Below are positions 40,814 through 52,101 of a stretch of 64,000 bases of DNA, piece by piece; the stretch's first letter is position 1, and each line of letters opens with the position of its first letter. The notes beneath the pieces are model-generated. The model did no database searches, was not told the origin of the DNA, and saw only the letters and a program-made list of their open reading frames with translations. Source of the stretch: Pseudomonas yamanorum (GTDB lineage Bacteria > Pseudomonadota > Gammaproteobacteria > Pseudomonadales > Pseudomonadaceae); assembly GCF_900105735.1 (NCBI RefSeq), contig NZ_LT629793.1, positions 4,898,001 to 4,962,000 on the forward strand, given 5' to 3'. Both the position numbers and the translations under genes were made by a program.

Positions 40814-40905
40814 CCCGGGCTTTGCTGCGCATGCCGGGACTTTCCCACGGGATAGAGCCAGGGCAGGGCGTGGCGCAGTAATGATCTGATCGCCGAGACA
40901 TCTCC

Positions 40906-41127
40906 ATGCCCATGTACGACTATCAATGCGCTTCCTGTGGTCATCAGTTGGAAGCCATTCAAAAGATCAGCGCAGCGCCGCTGGTCGATTGCCCTGCCTG
41001 CCAGGCTCCGGAGCTCAAGAAGATGTTGTCCATGCCGGGCTTTCGCCTGAGTGGCAACGGTTGGTACGAGACCGATTTCAAGACCGGTTCGAAGAAGAAT
41101 CTGGCCGGCGGCGACAAAGCAGACTGA
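40906..41127 (+). CDS. FmdB-type zinc-ribbon protein
   Basis: 73 residues. Zinc ribbon CASCGHQLE...CPACQAP at residues 8-40, then a flexible tail ending in NGWYETDFKTGSKKN, which is typical of the FmdB/CxxC_CxxC family. The function is unknown. It is constantly found just before aspS in pseudomonads and is probably co-transcribed (108-bp gap). Confidence 0.9.
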   Translation: MPMYDYQCASCGHQLEAIQKISAAPLVDCPACQAPELKKMLSMPGFRLSGNGWYETDFKTGSKKNLAGGDKAD

Positions 41128-41235
41128 GTTGAACTCTACGCGCAGGCTCCTGCATTATCCGTCACCTGACTTAGCTGTACGGTGATGAGGCAGGCCTCCA
41201 CCGAATTTCGAATTACGAGAAGCGAAACCACTATC

Positions 41236-43011
41236 ATGATGCGCAGCCACTATTGCGGCCAACTGAACGAGACCCTGGAAGGTCAGGAAATCACCCTTTG
41301 CGGATGGGTTCACCGTCGCCGCGACCACGGCGGGGTGATCTTCCTCGATATCCGTGATCGTGATGGTCTGGCCCAGGTGGTGTTCGATCCGGACCGCGCC
41401 GAGAGCTTCGCCGCCGCCGACCGCGTGCGCAGCGAGTACGTCGTGAAGATCACCGGCAAGGTTCGCCTGCGTCCGGCCGGTGCCACCAACGCCAACATGG
41501 CGTCGGGCATGATCGAAGTGCTGGGTTACGAACTGGAAGTGCTGAACGAGTCGGAAACCCCGCCGTTCCCACTGAACGAGTTCTCCGACGTTGGCGAAGA
41601 AACCCGCCTGCGGTATCGCTTCCTGGACCTGCGTCGCCCGGAAATGGCCGAGAAGCTGCGTCTGCGCTCGCGCATGACCACCAGTATCCGTCGCTTCCTC
41701 GACGAGAACGGCTTCCTCGACGTCGAAACGCCGATCCTGACCCGTGCTACCCCGGAAGGCGCTCGCGACTATCTGGTGCCGAGCCGTACCCACGCCGGTT
41801 CCTTCTTCGCCTTGCCGCAATCGCCACAGCTGTTCAAGCAGTTGCTGATGGTGGCCGGCTTCGACCGTTACTACCAGATCGCCAAATGCTTCCGTGACGA
41901 AGACCTGCGGGCTGACCGCCAGCCGGAATTCACCCAGATCGACATCGAGACCAGTTTCCTCGATGAAAAAGAGATCATGGGCATCACCGAGCAGATGATC
42001 CGCAACCTGTTCAAGGAAGTGCTGAACCTGGAGTTCGGCGAATTCCCGCACATGACCTTCGAAGAAGCCATGCGCCGTTACGGTTCCGACAAGCCGGACC
42101 TGCGTAACCCGCTGGAACTGGTTGACGTTGAAGACCAACTCAAAGACGTCGACTTCAAAGTGTTCAGCGGCCCGGCCAACGACCCGAAATGCCGTATTGC
42201 CGCGCTGCGCGTTCCTGGCGCTGCGAGCATGCCGCGCAAGCAGATCGACGACTACACCAAGTTCGTCGGCATCTACGGTGCCAAGGGCCTGGCGTACATC
42301 AAGGTCAACGAGCGCGCCAAGGGCGTTGAAGGCCTGCAGTCGCCAATCGTCAAGAACATCCCTGAAGCCAACCTCAATGTGATCCTTGATCGTGTTGGCG
42401 CGGTCGACGGCGATATCGTGTTCTTCGGCGCCGACAAGTCGAAGATCGTCAGCGAAGCGCTGGGTGCACTGCGGATCAAGGTCGGTAACGACCTGAACCT
42501 GCTGACCTGCCAGTGGGCGCCGATGTGGGTTGTCGACTTCCCGATGTTCGAAGAGAACGACGACGGTAGCTTCAGCGCGCTGCACCACCCGTTCACCGCG
42601 CCGAAGTGCACGCCGCAAGAGCTCGAAGCCAACCCGGCTGGCGCTCTGTCCCGTGCCTACGACATGGTGCTCAACGGCACCGAGCTGGGTGGCGGTTCGA
42701 TCCGTATCCACCGCAAGGAAATGCAGCAATCGGTCTTCCGCCTGCTGGGCATCAACGAAGATGAGCAGCAAGAGAAGTTCGGCTTCCTGCTCGACGCCCT
42801 GAAGTACGGCGCACCGCCTCACGGTGGCCTGGCCTTCGGCCTGGACCGTCTGGTGATGCTGATGACCGGTGCCCAGTCGATCCGTGAAGTGATTGCCTTC
42901 CCGAAAACCCAAAGTGCTGCCGACGTCATGACGCAAGCACCGGGTGTGGTGGATGCCAAGGCACTGCGCGAGCTGCATATCCGTCTGCGCGAGACACCAA
43001 AGGCTGAGTAA
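41236..43011 (+). CDS. aspS: Aspartyl-tRNA synthetase
   Basis: 591 residues from ATG 41236 ([10 protein letters not shown]). The N-terminal OB-fold ([20 protein letters not shown]) binds the anticodon. The class II catalytic domain has motif 2 ([19 protein letters not shown]) and motif 3 ([12 protein letters not shown]), plus the GAD insertion domain. Many Pseudomonas AspRS are non-discriminating and also charge tRNA-Asn; which type this is cannot be told by eye. Confidence 0.97.
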   Translation: MMRSHYCGQLNETLEGQEITLCGWVHRRRDHGGVIFLDIRDRDGLAQVVFDPDRAESFAAADRVRSEYVVKITGKVRLRPAGATNANMASGMIEVLGYELEVLNESETPPFPLNEFSDVGEETRLRYRFLDLRRPEMAEKLRLRSRMTTSIRRFLDENGFLDVETPILTRATPEGARDYLVPSRTHAGSFFALPQSPQLFKQLLMVAGFDRYYQIAKCFRDEDLRADRQPEFTQIDIETSFLDEKEIMGITEQMIRNLFKEVLNLEFGEFPHMTFEEAMRRYGSDKPDLRNPLELVDVEDQLKDVDFKVFSGPANDPKCRIAALRVPGAASMPRKQIDDYTKFVGIYGAKGLAYIKVNERAKGVEGLQSPIVKNIPEANLNVILDRVGAVDGDIVFFGADKSKIVSEALGALRIKVGNDLNLLTCQWAPMWVVDFPMFEENDDGSFSALHHPFTAPKCTPQELEANPAGALSRAYDMVLNGTELGGGSIRIHRKEMQQSVFRLLGINEDEQQEKFGFLLDALKYGAPPHGGLAFGLDRLVMLMTGAQSIREVIAFPKTQSAADVMTQAPGVVDAKALRELHIRLRETPKAE

Positions 43012-43162
43012 GGCCGCAGCGTGAAAGCGCGATAAGGTTTTACATTGTCAGCTAAGGGCGCATCTTCGGATGCGCCTTTGCGTTACAAGGGCTGCACGTT
43101 AAAGAGGGAAGTCCCGCCAGGGGCGGGATTGACAGGTTTCTACAGAATTTCGGAGTTGTGTT

Positions 43163-43909
43163 ATGGCTGGCCATTCCAAGTGGGCGAACATCAAGCACCG
43201 CAAAGAGCGTCAGGATGCCAAGAAAGGCAAGATCTTCACCAAGTGGATTCGCGAGCTGACCGTCGCTGCGCGCCAGGGTGGCGGTGACCCGGGTTCCAAC
43301 CCGCGTCTGCGCCTGGCCCTGGACAAGGCCCTCGGCGCCAACATGAGCCGCGACATCATCGACCGCGCCGTGGCCCGTGGTGCCGGTGCGGCCGATACCG
43401 ACGACATGGTCGAGTTGAGCTACGAAGGCTACGGCCCGGGTGGCGTGGCGGTGATGGTCGAGTGCATGACTGACAACCGCAACCGTACTGCGGCTGCCGT
43501 GCGCCATGCGTTCAGCAAATGTGGCGGCAACCTGGGGACTGACGGTTCGGTGGCCTACCTGTTTGAGCGCAAGGGGCAGATCTCCTTCGCGCCGGGTGTT
43601 GACGAAGATGCACTGATCGAAGCAGCGATGGAGGCCGATGCTGACGACGTGGTGACCAACGAAGACGGTTCCATCGACGTGTTTACCTCGTTCGCGGGCT
43701 TCTACTCGGTGCGCAACGCGTTGGAAGCGGCCGGTTTCAAAGGTACCGATGCGGAAATCGTGATGCTGCCCACCACCAGCGCCGAGCTGGACCTGGACGG
43801 GGCGCAGAAGGTACTCAAGATGCTCGATATGCTCGAAGACCTGGATGACGTGCAGAACGTCTATTCCAATGCCGATATCCCGGAGTTGGTGGCCGAACAG
43901 CTCGTTTAA
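43163..43909 (+). CDS. yebC: YebC/PmpR-family transcriptional/translation factor
   Basis: 248 residues starting [20 protein letters not shown], the family hallmark. Three domains. In P. aeruginosa the homologue PmpR represses quinolone-signal genes; YebC family members also help ribosomes at difficult sequences. It lies 150 bp after aspS and upstream of ruvC. Confidence 0.95.
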   Translation: MAGHSKWANIKHRKERQDAKKGKIFTKWIRELTVAARQGGGDPGSNPRLRLALDKALGANMSRDIIDRAVARGAGAADTDDMVELSYEGYGPGGVAVMVECMTDNRNRTAAAVRHAFSKCGGNLGTDGSVAYLFERKGQISFAPGVDEDALIEAAMEADADDVVTNEDGSIDVFTSFAGFYSVRNALEAAGFKGTDAEIVMLPTTSAELDLDGAQKVLKMLDMLEDLDDVQNVYSNADIPELVAEQLV

Positions 43910-43926
43910 GAGCACCAAAGATCCAA

Positions 43927-44023
43927 TGTGGGAGCTGTCGAGCCTTGGCGAGGCTGCGATGGCATCAACCCGGTGTAACTGAAGCACCGAGGTGCCTGTA
44001 TCGCAGGCAAGCCAGCTCCCACA
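43927..44023. repeat. REP-like element (TGTGGGAGCTG family)
   Basis: Outer arms TGTGGGAGCTG (43927) and CAGCTCCCACA (ending 44023) in inverted order, with internal imperfect hairpins. A third REP family in the window. Confidence 0.75.
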
Positions 44024-44089
44024 GGGATCTATGCTGTTACACAAACCATGTGCCTGGCGCATCCGCTTTAAACCCATCCCGCAGGCGTT

Positions 44090-44614
44090 ATGACTCTTAT
44101 CCTAGGTATCGACCCCGGTTCGCGAATCACCGGCTTTGGCGTGGTCCAACAGACCCCGCGAGGCTGCGTGTACGTGGCGTCGGGCTGTATCCGTACCGGC
44201 GCCGGCGAGCTTGCCGAGCGCTTGCAGATCGTTTACCGCGGCGTGCGTGAAGTGATCCAGACTTACGGCCCGGTCACCATGGGCATCGAAAAAGTGTTCA
44301 TGGCAAAAAACGCCGACTCCGCCTTGAAGCTCGGCCAAGCCCGCGGTGCTGCCATCGTGGCCGGTGCCGAGGAGGGCATGGAGATCGCGGAGTACACCGC
44401 GACCCAGGTCAAGCAGGCCGTGGTCGGCACTGGTGCGGCGAATAAGGAGCAGGTGATGATGATGGTCATGCACATGCTCAAGCTCACCGCCAAACCGCAA
44501 ATCGATGCCTCCGACGCCCTGGCCATTGCCATTTGCCACGCCCACACCCGTTCCAGCCTGATGCCCCACGGCTTGGGTACGGCACGCAGTCGTGGCGGCC
44601 GCCTGCGTCTCTGA
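44090..44614 (+). CDS. ruvC: Holliday junction resolvase RuvC
   Basis: 174 residues. Catalytic acidic residues occur in [12 protein letters not shown] (D7), [11 protein letters not shown] (E) and [12 protein letters not shown] (two D). It cuts four-way junctions with RuvAB. First gene of ruvCAB. Confidence 0.97.
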   Translation: MTLILGIDPGSRITGFGVVQQTPRGCVYVASGCIRTGAGELAERLQIVYRGVREVIQTYGPVTMGIEKVFMAKNADSALKLGQARGAAIVAGAEEGMEIAEYTATQVKQAVVGTGAANKEQVMMMVMHMLKLTAKPQIDASDALAIAICHAHTRSSLMPHGLGTARSRGGRLRL

Positions 44615-44729
44615 TAGCATCAGCGCAATCATTCTGCGTGGGGTGCATGAACGGCCTGTGCTGTCGGCCGGCATGCCCGCGTTATTACCGGTCAGGCCTT
44701 GATCTGAGCCGATTCTTAAGGATTCGAAC

Positions 44730-45341
44730 GTGATTGGACGCTTGCGCGGCACCCTGGCTGAGAAACAGCCGCCGCACCTGATTCTGGATGTAAACGGGCT
44801 GGGCTATGAGCTTGAAGTGCCCATGACGACCCTCTACCGCCTACCGTCGGTCGGTGAACCGCTGACCTTGCACACCCACCTGGTGGTGCGCGAAGACGCA
44901 CAATTGCTCTATGGTTTCATTGGCAAGCGTGACCGGGACTTCTTTCGTGAGCTGATCCGCCTCAACGGCGTGGGCCCGAAGCTGGCGCTGGCGCTGATGT
45001 CGAGCCTGGAAGTGGATGAGCTGGTGCGCTGCGTATCGGCCCAGGACACTTCAGCGCTGACCAAGGTGCCAGGCGTTGGCAAGAAAACCGCCGAGCGCTT
45101 GCTGGTGGAGCTCAAGGACCGCTTCAAGGCCTGGGAGGTCGTGCCGAGCATGTTTGCCCTGGTGCCTAACCAGCCGGATGCGCCGGGTGTGCCGGTGGCC
45201 AGTGCCGAAAGCGATGCAGTCAGCGCGCTGATCTCCCTGGGCTACAAGCCGCAAGAGGCGAGCAAGGCAGTGTCGGCCATCAAGGACAAGAACCTGAGCA
45301 GCGAAGACATGATCCGCCGCGCCCTGAAGGGAATGATTTAA
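44730..45341 (+). CDS. ruvA: Holliday junction branch-migration subunit RuvA
   Basis: 203 residues from GTG 44730. OB-fold domain at about 1-64, two helix-hairpin-helix motifs ([24 protein letters not shown]), and a C-terminal RuvB-binding three-helix domain ([20 protein letters not shown]). It binds the junction and directs RuvB. Its stop abuts the ruvB GTG. Confidence 0.97.
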   Translation: MIGRLRGTLAEKQPPHLILDVNGLGYELEVPMTTLYRLPSVGEPLTLHTHLVVREDAQLLYGFIGKRDRDFFRELIRLNGVGPKLALALMSSLEVDELVRCVSAQDTSALTKVPGVGKKTAERLLVELKDRFKAWEVVPSMFALVPNQPDAPGVPVASAESDAVSALISLGYKPQEASKAVSAIKDKNLSSEDMIRRALKGMI

Positions 45342-46400
45342 GTGATTGAAGCTGATCGTCTGATCGCGGCCACCGGCCCCCGTGACCGTGAAGAAGTCCA
45401 GGACCGGGCGATTCGCCCCCTGAGCCTTGCCGAATACATCGGCCAGCCCACCGTGCGCGAGCAGATGGAGCTGTTTATCCAGGCTGCGCGCGGGCGCAGC
45501 GAGTCCCTGGATCACACGTTGATCTTCGGCCCGCCGGGCTTGGGCAAGACCACCCTGGCCAACATCATCGCCCAGGAAATGGGCGTGTCGATCAAGTCCA
45601 CCTCCGGCCCTGTGCTGGAGCGTCCGGGTGACCTGGCGGCGCTGCTGACCAATCTGGAGCCCCACGACGTACTGTTTATCGACGAGATCCACCGGCTTTC
45701 GCCCATCGTCGAGGAAGTGTTGTACCCGGCCATGGAAGACTTCCAGTTGGACATCATGATCGGCGAAGGCCCGGCCGCGCGCTCGATCAAGCTCGACCTG
45801 CCACCGTTCACGCTGGTGGGGGCCACCACCCGTGCGGGCATGCTGACCAATCCGCTGCGAGACCGTTTCGGGATTGTTCAACGTCTAGAGTTCTATAGCA
45901 CGGCGGATCTGGCCACCATCGTCAGCCGTTCGGCGACTATCCTCGGCTTGCCCCTGGACCCGGAAGGCGCGTTTGAAATCGCCCGCCGCGCCCGTGGTAC
46001 GCCGCGGATTGCCAACCGGTTGCTGCGTCGGGTGCGCGATTTTGCCGAAGTACGCGCCAAAGGGCATATCACCAAGCCCGTGGCAGACCTGGCGCTGAAC
46101 CTGCTGGATGTGGATGAACACGGCTTTGATCACCAGGACCGGCGCCTGCTGCTGACCATGATCGAGAAGTTCGACGGTGGCCCGGTGGGTGTGGACAGCC
46201 TCGCGGCAGCCATCAGCGAAGAGCGGCACACAATTGAGGATGTACTGGAACCGTACCTGATCCAGCAGGGCTACATCATGCGTACACCGAGGGGGCGCGT
46301 GGTCACCCGGCATGCGTATCTGCACTTTGGGTTAAACATTCCGTCACGATTGGGCGAGATGCCCGTAGTAGACGAATTCCTTGATGCAGTAGACGATTAA
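45342..46400 (+). CDS. ruvB: Holliday junction helicase RuvB
   Basis: 352 residues from GTG 45342. Walker [10 protein letters not shown], Walker [10 protein letters not shown], sensor [19 protein letters not shown] with the arginine finger, and a C-terminal winged helix. Motor of branch migration. Confidence 0.97.
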   Translation: MIEADRLIAATGPRDREEVQDRAIRPLSLAEYIGQPTVREQMELFIQAARGRSESLDHTLIFGPPGLGKTTLANIIAQEMGVSIKSTSGPVLERPGDLAALLTNLEPHDVLFIDEIHRLSPIVEEVLYPAMEDFQLDIMIGEGPAARSIKLDLPPFTLVGATTRAGMLTNPLRDRFGIVQRLEFYSTADLATIVSRSATILGLPLDPEGAFEIARRARGTPRIANRLLRRVRDFAEVRAKGHITKPVADLALNLLDVDEHGFDHQDRRLLLTMIEKFDGGPVGVDSLAAAISEERHTIEDVLEPYLIQQGYIMRTPRGRVVTRHAYLHFGLNIPSRLGEMPVVDEFLDAVDD

Positions 46401-46538
46401 AAACGCTTGGCGATTCGATTTATTCGGCGTTTGTGCTGTCCTAGTGGCTGGCGTCGTCATTCTTTCGTTAGAAATGTGCCACAGAATGAAAAACAGTTGC
46501 CTGGCCGGATTGGCAACCTGAGGAGTAAGCACTAGAGT

Positions 46539-46994
46539 ATGCGCGCGCAAAACGGGGATCAGTCGTTCGCACATCGCTGTCGCGTTTATTACGAGGACAC
46601 CGATGCCGGCGGCATCGTTTATTACGTCAATTACCTAAAGTTCATGGAGCGGGCTCGAACCGAGCGGCTACGGGAGCTGGGCTTTGCCCAATCCCAGCTG
46701 GCAGGGGAGGACCTGTTGTTTGTCGTGCATTCCAGCGAGGCTCGTTATTACGCGCCGGCGCGACTGGACGATGAACTGCTGGTCAGCGCAGAAATAACCG
46801 AATTGAACCGTGCCAGCCTGCGCTTTAAACAGCAGGTCAGGCGGGCTACGGATGCAACGCTGCTCTGTGAGGGGCAGTTCCTGGTGGCCTGTGTTCGCAC
46901 CAATAGTTTGAAACCCCGGGCCATTCCCGAAGCTCTACGCGCGGCCTTTGCCGGCGTGAGCGGCGCGGGTAAACATTCAGAGCAGGAGATTTAG
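46539..46994 (+). CDS. ybgC: Tol-Pal-associated acyl-CoA thioesterase YbgC
   Basis: 151 residues. Hot-dog fold with the 4-hydroxybenzoyl-CoA-thioesterase motif [19 protein letters not shown] (catalytic aspartate). It acts on acyl-CoA/ACP at the inner membrane. Only 1 bp separates it from the tolQ start, so it begins the tol operon. Confidence 0.95.
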   Translation: MRAQNGDQSFAHRCRVYYEDTDAGGIVYYVNYLKFMERARTERLRELGFAQSQLAGEDLLFVVHSSEARYYAPARLDDELLVSAEITELNRASLRFKQQVRRATDATLLCEGQFLVACVRTNSLKPRAIPEALRAAFAGVSGAGKHSEQEI

Positions 46995-46995
46995 C

Positions 46996-47691
46996 GTGGA
47001 ACCTACCGTCGTCGACCATTCCTCCATGTGGAGCCTGGTCAGCAATGCCAGTGTCGTGGTTCAACTGGTGATGCTGGTCCTGGTAGCCGCATCGGTTACC
47101 TCTTGGGTCATGATTTTTCAGCGCAGCAACCTGCTGCGTGCCGGTCGACGTGCCCTGGAGAGCTTCGAAGAGCGCTTCTGGTCGGGTATCGACCTGTCCA
47201 AACTGTATCGCCAGGCCGGCAGCAACCCGGACCCGGATTCGGGCGTCGAGCAGATCTTCCGCGCCGGCTTCAAGGAGTTCTCCCGTCTGCGCCAGCAGCC
47301 AGGCGTTGACCCGGAAGCGGTCATGGAAGGCGTGGCCCGTGCCATGCGTGTAGCGATTTCCCGCGAAGAAGAAAAGCTTGAGCAAAGCCTGCCGTTCCTC
47401 GCCACCGTAGGTTCCGTGAGCCCGTACATCGGTCTGTTCGGTACCGTGTGGGGGATCATGAACTCCTTCCGCGGCCTGGCCCAGGCCCAGCAAGCGACCC
47501 TGGCCACCGTGGCCCCGGGTATCGCCGAAGCGCTGATCGCCACCGCCATCGGCCTGTTCGCAGCTATTCCCGCCGTAATCGCCTACAACCGTTTTGCCGC
47601 TCGTGGCGAAACCTTGATCAGCCGTTACTACACCTTCGCCGATGAATTCCAGGCGATCCTGCACCGTAAAGTGCACACCAGCGAAGAATAA
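46996..47691 (+). CDS. tolQ: TolQ, proton-channel subunit of the Tol-Pal system
   Basis: 231 residues from GTG 46996. Three membrane segments; the MotA/TolQ/ExbB signature is in YIGLFGTVWGIMNSFRGL and APGIAEALIATAIGLFAAIPAVIAYN. With TolR it harvests the proton gradient to energise TolA for outer-membrane constriction. Confidence 0.97.
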   Translation: MEPTVVDHSSMWSLVSNASVVVQLVMLVLVAASVTSWVMIFQRSNLLRAGRRALESFEERFWSGIDLSKLYRQAGSNPDPDSGVEQIFRAGFKEFSRLRQQPGVDPEAVMEGVARAMRVAISREEEKLEQSLPFLATVGSVSPYIGLFGTVWGIMNSFRGLAQAQQATLATVAPGIAEALIATAIGLFAAIPAVIAYNRFAARGETLISRYYTFADEFQAILHRKVHTSEE

Positions 47692-47705
47692 GCAGGTAAT
47701 TCCCA

Positions 47706-48167
47706 ATGGCTTTAATCGCTCGAGCTCGCAAAAAGCGCAAGCCGGTCGCCGAGATGAACGTAGTGCCTTACATCGACGTGATGCTGGTGCTGCTGGTTAT
47801 CTTCATGGTGACCGCGCCGATGCTCAATCAGGGCGTGAAGGTTGATCTGCCCAAGGTTTCCAGCGAAGCCTTGCCGCAGGACAACAACACTCAGGTCCTG
47901 ACCATTTCGATCAAGGCTGACAAGACCTATTACTGGAACCTTGGCAGCGAAGTCGACACTCAGAAACAGCAGGACAAGGCCATGACCTTGCCGCAGATGA
48001 CTGATGCTGTGACCAAGATCATTCGCGCCGGCAACGAAGGTGGCAAGCACACCCAGGTGTTCATCCGCGGCGACAAGGTCGTCGACTATGGCTCCGTCAT
48101 GGGCGCCATGGGCGGGCTGCAGAAGGCCGGCGTCGGTAACGTTGGCTTGATTACCGAGGCGCCCTGA
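47706..48167 (+). CDS. tolR: TolR
   Basis: 153 residues. A single N-terminal membrane helix carries the proton-accepting aspartate (MNVVPYIDVMLVLLVIFMV). A periplasmic peptidoglycan-binding domain follows. Its stop overlaps the tolA start (TGATG). Confidence 0.97.
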   Translation: MALIARARKKRKPVAEMNVVPYIDVMLVLLVIFMVTAPMLNQGVKVDLPKVSSEALPQDNNTQVLTISIKADKTYYWNLGSEVDTQKQQDKAMTLPQMTDAVTKIIRAGNEGGKHTQVFIRGDKVVDYGSVMGAMGGLQKAGVGNVGLITEAP

Positions 48168-49240
48168 TGCACCAACAGCGAGAGCCGTCCGCCTCGGAAA
48201 GCTTCTTCTGGCCTAGCGTCTGGGCAATTGCCCTGCACGTCCTGGTGTTTGGCATGCTGTTCGTCAGCTTTGCCATGACCCCGGACCTGCCGCCAGCCAA
48301 GCCGATCGTGCAGGCGACCCTGTATCAGCTGAAATCGAAAAGCCAGGCCACCACCCAGACCAATCAGAAGATTGCGGGTGAGGCCCAGAAGTCGGCTGCG
48401 CGCCAGACTGAAGTCGAGCAGATGGAACAGAAGAAGGTCGAGCAGGAAGCGGTGAAGGCTGCTGCGGAACAAAAGAAAGAAGAGGCGGCTCAAAAGGCCG
48501 AGGAATCGAAAAAGGCTGACGAGGCGAAGAAAGCTGACGAGGCTAAAAAGGCTGATGAAGCCAAGAAAGCCGATAAAGCTGCTGAAGCCAAGAAGGCTGA
48601 AGAGAAACAATTGGCTGATATAGCCAAGAAGAAATCTGAAGAAGAAGCCAAGAAAGCTGCTGAAGAAGAGGCCAAGAAAAAGGCCGCTGAAGACGCGAAG
48701 AAAAAGATAGTCGAAGACGCGAAGAAGAAAGCCGCGGACGACGCCAAGAAGAAAGCTGAAGCTGACGAGGCGAAGAAGAAAATCGCCGACGACGCGAAGA
48801 AGAAAGCTGCCGCCGATGCCTCGAAGAAAAAGGCCCAGGAAGCAGCACGTAAATCGACCGAAGACAAAAAGGCCCAGGCCTTGGCCGATTTGCTTTCCGA
48901 CACGCCGCAGCGCCAGCAAGCCTTGGCCGATGAACGTGGTGATGAAGTCGCGGGCAGTTTCGATGACCTGATTCGTTCACGGGCAGCGGAAGGTTGGACC
49001 CGTCCTCCTTCGGCACGTAAAGGCATGACAGTAGTGCTGCAGATCGGCATGTTGCCGGACGGTACGGTGACCTCGGTCAGCGTGGCCAAGTCCAGTGGCG
49101 ACGGTTCGTTCGACAGTTCGGCGGTAGCAGCGGTCAAGAACATTGGCCGGTTGACCGAGATGCAGGGAATGAAACCAAGCGACTTCGCTCCCTACCGTTC
49201 ATTCAAGATGACATTCACACCTGAGGATCTAGCCTTGTGA
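48167..49240 (+). CDS. tolA: TolA
   Basis: 357 residues. One membrane helix ([20 protein letters not shown]) is followed by a very long Ala/Lys/Glu-rich helix (about 65-240) with KKADEA-type repeats that spans the periplasm. The C-terminal domain is the TonB-like fold ([20 protein letters not shown]) that binds TolB and Pal. It overlaps tolB by 4 bp. Confidence 0.95.
   Translation: MHQQREPSASESFFWPSVWAIALHVLVFGMLFVSFAMTPDLPPAKPIVQATLYQLKSKSQATTQTNQKIAGEAQKSAARQTEVEQMEQKKVEQEAVKAAAEQKKEEAAQKAEESKKADEAKKADEAKKADEAKKADKAAEAKKAEEKQLADIAKKKSEEEAKKAAEEEAKKKAAEDAKKKIVEDAKKKAADDAKKKAEADEAKKKIADDAKKKAAADASKKKAQEAARKSTEDKKAQALADLLSDTPQRQQALADERGDEVAGSFDDLIRSRAAEGWTRPPSARKGMTVVLQIGMLPDGTVTSVSVAKSSGDGSFDSSAVAAVKNIGRLTEMQGMKPSDFAPYRSFKMTFTPEDLAL
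48508..48596 (+). repeat. tolA: In-gene tandem repeat in tolA (AKKADE units)
   Basis: About four degenerate 15-18-bp units encode AKKADE in direct succession in the stalk. Such tracts can change length by slippage. Confidence 0.8.
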
Positions 49241-50538
49241 GAAACCTTCTTCGAGGAATGCTTGTCGTTATTTGCTGCATGGCAGGGATAGCGGCGGCGG
49301 ATGAAAAGAACATCCTGGTCACCAGCGGTAGCGATCGGGCCACCCCGATCGCCGTTGTACCGTTTGGCTGGCAGGGCGGCAGCGTGCTGCCGGACGACAT
49401 GTCGCAGATCATCAGTGATGACCTGCGCAACTCCGGTTACTACGCGCCGATCGACAAAGGCAACATGATCAGCCAGCCGACCCAGGCCAGCGAAGTCATC
49501 TTCCGTGACTGGAAAGCGCTGAACGCCCAGTACCTGATGGTTGGCAGCATCACGCCTGCCGGCGGTCGCCTGCAGATCCAGTACACCCTGTTCAACGTCG
49601 CGACCGAGCAGCAAGTGCTGACCGGCAGCGTGTCGGGTACCACGGATCAGTTGCGGGACATGGCGCACTACATCTCCGACCAGTCGTTTGAAAAGCTGAC
49701 CGGGATCAAGGGTGCCTTCTCGACTCGCCTGCTCTATGTAACAGCAGAGCGTTTTTCGGTAGACAACACTCGCTACACGCTGCAGCGCTCCGACTATGAC
49801 GGCGCTCGTGCAGTGACGCTGCTGCAATCCCGTGAGCCGATCCTGTCGCCACGCTTTGCACCAGACGGCAAGCGTATCGCCTACGTGTCCTTTGAACAGA
49901 AGCGTCCACGCATCTTCGTTCAGCACATCGACACCGGTCGCCGTGAGCAGATCACCAACTTCGAAGGCCTGAATGGCGCGCCAGCCTGGTCGCCGGATGG
50001 TTCTCGCCTGGCGTTCGTATTGTCCAAAGACGGTAACCCGGACATTTACGTGATGAACATGGCTTCGCGCCAACTGAGCCGTGTTACCAGCGGCCCTGGC
50101 ATCAACACCGAACCGTTCTGGGGTAAGGATGGTTCGACCATCTACTTCACCTCCGACCGTGGCGGCAAGCCGCAAGTCTACAAAACCAGCGTCAACGGCG
50201 GCGGCGCCGAACGTGTGACCTTTATTGGTAACTACAACGCTGCACCTAAGCTTTCGGCTGATGAAAAGACGTTGGTGATGATTCACCGTCAGGATGGTTT
50301 CACTAATTTCCGGGTTGCGGCCCAGGATTTGCAGCGCGGAACCGTAAAAATCCTTACAGATACCAACCTTGATGAGTCAGCCACTGTTGCGCCCAACGGC
50401 ACCATGGTAATCTACGCCACCCGCCAGCAGGGCCGGGGAGTCTTGATGCTCGTGTCCATTAATGGACGCGTAAGGCTCCCGCTTCCTACCGCACAAGGCG
50501 AAGTCAGAGAACCATCCTGGTCCCCTTACCTGAACTGA
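49237..50538 (+). CDS. tolB: TolB, periplasmic beta-propeller
   Basis: 433 residues from GTG 49237. A signal peptide ends at GIAAA. The N-terminal domain carries the TolA-box region, and a six-bladed propeller is made of WD-like repeats ([50 protein letters not shown]). It shuttles between TolA and Pal. Confidence 0.97.
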   Translation: MRNLLRGMLVVICCMAGIAAADEKNILVTSGSDRATPIAVVPFGWQGGSVLPDDMSQIISDDLRNSGYYAPIDKGNMISQPTQASEVIFRDWKALNAQYLMVGSITPAGGRLQIQYTLFNVATEQQVLTGSVSGTTDQLRDMAHYISDQSFEKLTGIKGAFSTRLLYVTAERFSVDNTRYTLQRSDYDGARAVTLLQSREPILSPRFAPDGKRIAYVSFEQKRPRIFVQHIDTGRREQITNFEGLNGAPAWSPDGSRLAFVLSKDGNPDIYVMNMASRQLSRVTSGPGINTEPFWGKDGSTIYFTSDRGGKPQVYKTSVNGGGAERVTFIGNYNAAPKLSADEKTLVMIHRQDGFTNFRVAAQDLQRGTVKILTDTNLDESATVAPNGTMVIYATRQQGRGVLMLVSINGRVRLPLPTAQGEVREPSWSPYLN

Positions 50539-50593
50539 CGCGGCGCTACAAAAAGAAGTACTTAACACACTGGGGTTCATTAGGAGTTTCACG

Positions 50594-51094
50594 ATGGAAA
50601 TGCTGAAGTTTGGTAAGTTTGCTGCTCTGGCTCTGGCTCTGTCCGTAGCCGTTGGTTGCTCGTCTAAAGGCGGCGACAATGCCGGTGAAGGCGCAGCTGT
50701 TGATCCAAACGCTGGTTACGGCGCTAACACTGGTGCAGTTGACGGCTCCCTGAGCGAAGAAGCTGCTCTGCGCGCTATCACCACTTTCTACTTCGAATAC
50801 GACAGTTCGGACCTGAAACCAGAAGCCATGCGCGCTCTGGACGTTCACGCGAAGGACCTGAAAGCTAACGGCGCTCGCGTTGTTCTGGAAGGTAACACCG
50901 ACGAACGTGGTACTCGTGAGTACAACATGGCACTGGGCGAGCGTCGTGCGAAAGCCGTTCAGCGCTACCTGGTACTGCAAGGTGTTGCTCCAGGCCAACT
51001 GGAACTGGTTTCCTACGGTAAAGAGCGTCCAGTTGCTACTGGCCACGACGAGCAGTCCTGGGCTCAAAACCGTCGCGTCGAACTGCGTAAGTAA
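50594..51094 (+). CDS. pal: Peptidoglycan-associated lipoprotein Pal/OprL
   Basis: 166 residues. The lipobox ALSVAVGC puts the lipidated cysteine near residue 22. The OmpA-like C-terminal domain has [19 protein letters not shown], which binds diaminopimelate of peptidoglycan. It is the outer-membrane end of the Tol-Pal bridge. In Pseudomonas it is called OprL. Confidence 0.97.
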   Translation: MEMLKFGKFAALALALSVAVGCSSKGGDNAGEGAAVDPNAGYGANTGAVDGSLSEEAALRAITTFYFEYDSSDLKPEAMRALDVHAKDLKANGARVVLEGNTDERGTREYNMALGERRAKAVQRYLVLQGVAPGQLELVSYGKERPVATGHDEQSWAQNRRVELRK

Positions 51095-51100
51095 TTCGTC

Positions 51101-51937
51101 ATGCGAACGTGCCGTCGTGCTCTAACTGTATTGGCTCTCAGCCTGGCACCGCTTGCGGTGTGGGCTGCGGTTCCTGTGGAAGATAGCAACTCTGGCTATA
51201 ACAATAGCGGGAGCAGTTATCCGCCAGCGGGTTATGGCACGAACGGCGCCTATGCCGGGGGGGCGGCTACGGCCGCGCCTTCGGCACAGGGCGAACTGTT
51301 CAACCAGCTGCAACGCATGCAGGATCAATTGTCGCAGCAACAAGGCACGATTGAAGTTCTGCAGAATCAAGTGAACCAGCTGAAGCAAGAAGGCCTGGAG
51401 CGTTACCAGGATCTTGATCGACGTATTGGAGCCGGCGTTACACCAGCCGCTACTCCTGATAATTCTTCTGCCGGTGGCGCGCCAAGTGCCGCCGCCGGTG
51501 GTGCAGCAGCAGGGGCCGCGGCTGCCAGCCAAGCCCCTGCCGCCAGCAGCGAACCGGGTGATCCGGCGAAGGAAAAACTGTATTACGACGCAGCCTTCGA
51601 CCTGATCAAAGCCAAGGATTTCGATAAGGCCAGCCAGGCTTTTACCGCATTCCTGCGCAAATACCCGAACAGCCAGTACGCGGGCAACGCCCAGTACTGG
51701 TTGGGTGAGGTGAACCTGGCCAAAGGCGACTTGCAAGGTGCAGGTCAGGCGTTTGCCAAGGTCAGCCAGCTGTACCCCAAGCACGCCAAGGTGCCGGATT
51801 CGCTGTACAAACTGGCTGACGTAGAACGCCGCCTGGGTCATACCGACAAGGTCAAAGGCATTCTGCAGCAGGTGGTGGCCCAATATCCGGGTACCTCCGC
51901 TGCTCAGTTGGCACAGCGGGATCTGCAACGCATGTAA
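51101..51937 (+). CDS. cpoB: CpoB/YbgF, Tol-Pal-associated periplasmic TPR protein
   Basis: 278 residues. A signal peptide (LTVLALSLAPLAVWA), a trimerising coiled coil (LFNQLQRMQDQLSQQQGTIE), and an Ala/Pro-rich linker lead to three C-terminal TPR units (LYYDAAFDLIKAKDFDKASQ, YWLGEVNLAKGDLQGA, LYKLADVERRLGH). It coordinates PBP1B with Tol function in E. coli. It starts 6 bp after pal. Confidence 0.95.
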   Translation: MRTCRRALTVLALSLAPLAVWAAVPVEDSNSGYNNSGSSYPPAGYGTNGAYAGGAATAAPSAQGELFNQLQRMQDQLSQQQGTIEVLQNQVNQLKQEGLERYQDLDRRIGAGVTPAATPDNSSAGGAPSAAAGGAAAGAAAASQAPAASSEPGDPAKEKLYYDAAFDLIKAKDFDKASQAFTAFLRKYPNSQYAGNAQYWLGEVNLAKGDLQGAGQAFAKVSQLYPKHAKVPDSLYKLADVERRLGHTDKVKGILQQVVAQYPGTSAAQLAQRDLQRM

Positions 51938-51958
51938 GCGTCGCAACCCGTTCAGAAG

Positions 51959-51984
51959 AAACCCGCGCCCTGCGCGGGTTTTTT
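51959..51984 (+). terminator. Terminator of the tol-pal operon
   Basis: AACCCGCGC-CCT-GCGCGGGTTTTTT. Confidence 0.92.
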
Positions 51985-52101
51985 CGTTAGAATCCACGCC
52001 CTTTTATGAAACACGCTTCCTGGGGTTTACGCGTTGGCGGAATTCCTCGAAGTGCCTGACGGAGGCGGACAGCCTGTTTAGCTGTTACGCCCGTGGCGAC
52101 T

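Noticed and set aside
51985-52101. Possible preQ1 riboswitch upstream of queE
   Set aside because: I could not find the characteristic compact pseudoknot with its A-rich tail; the gap looks unstructured.
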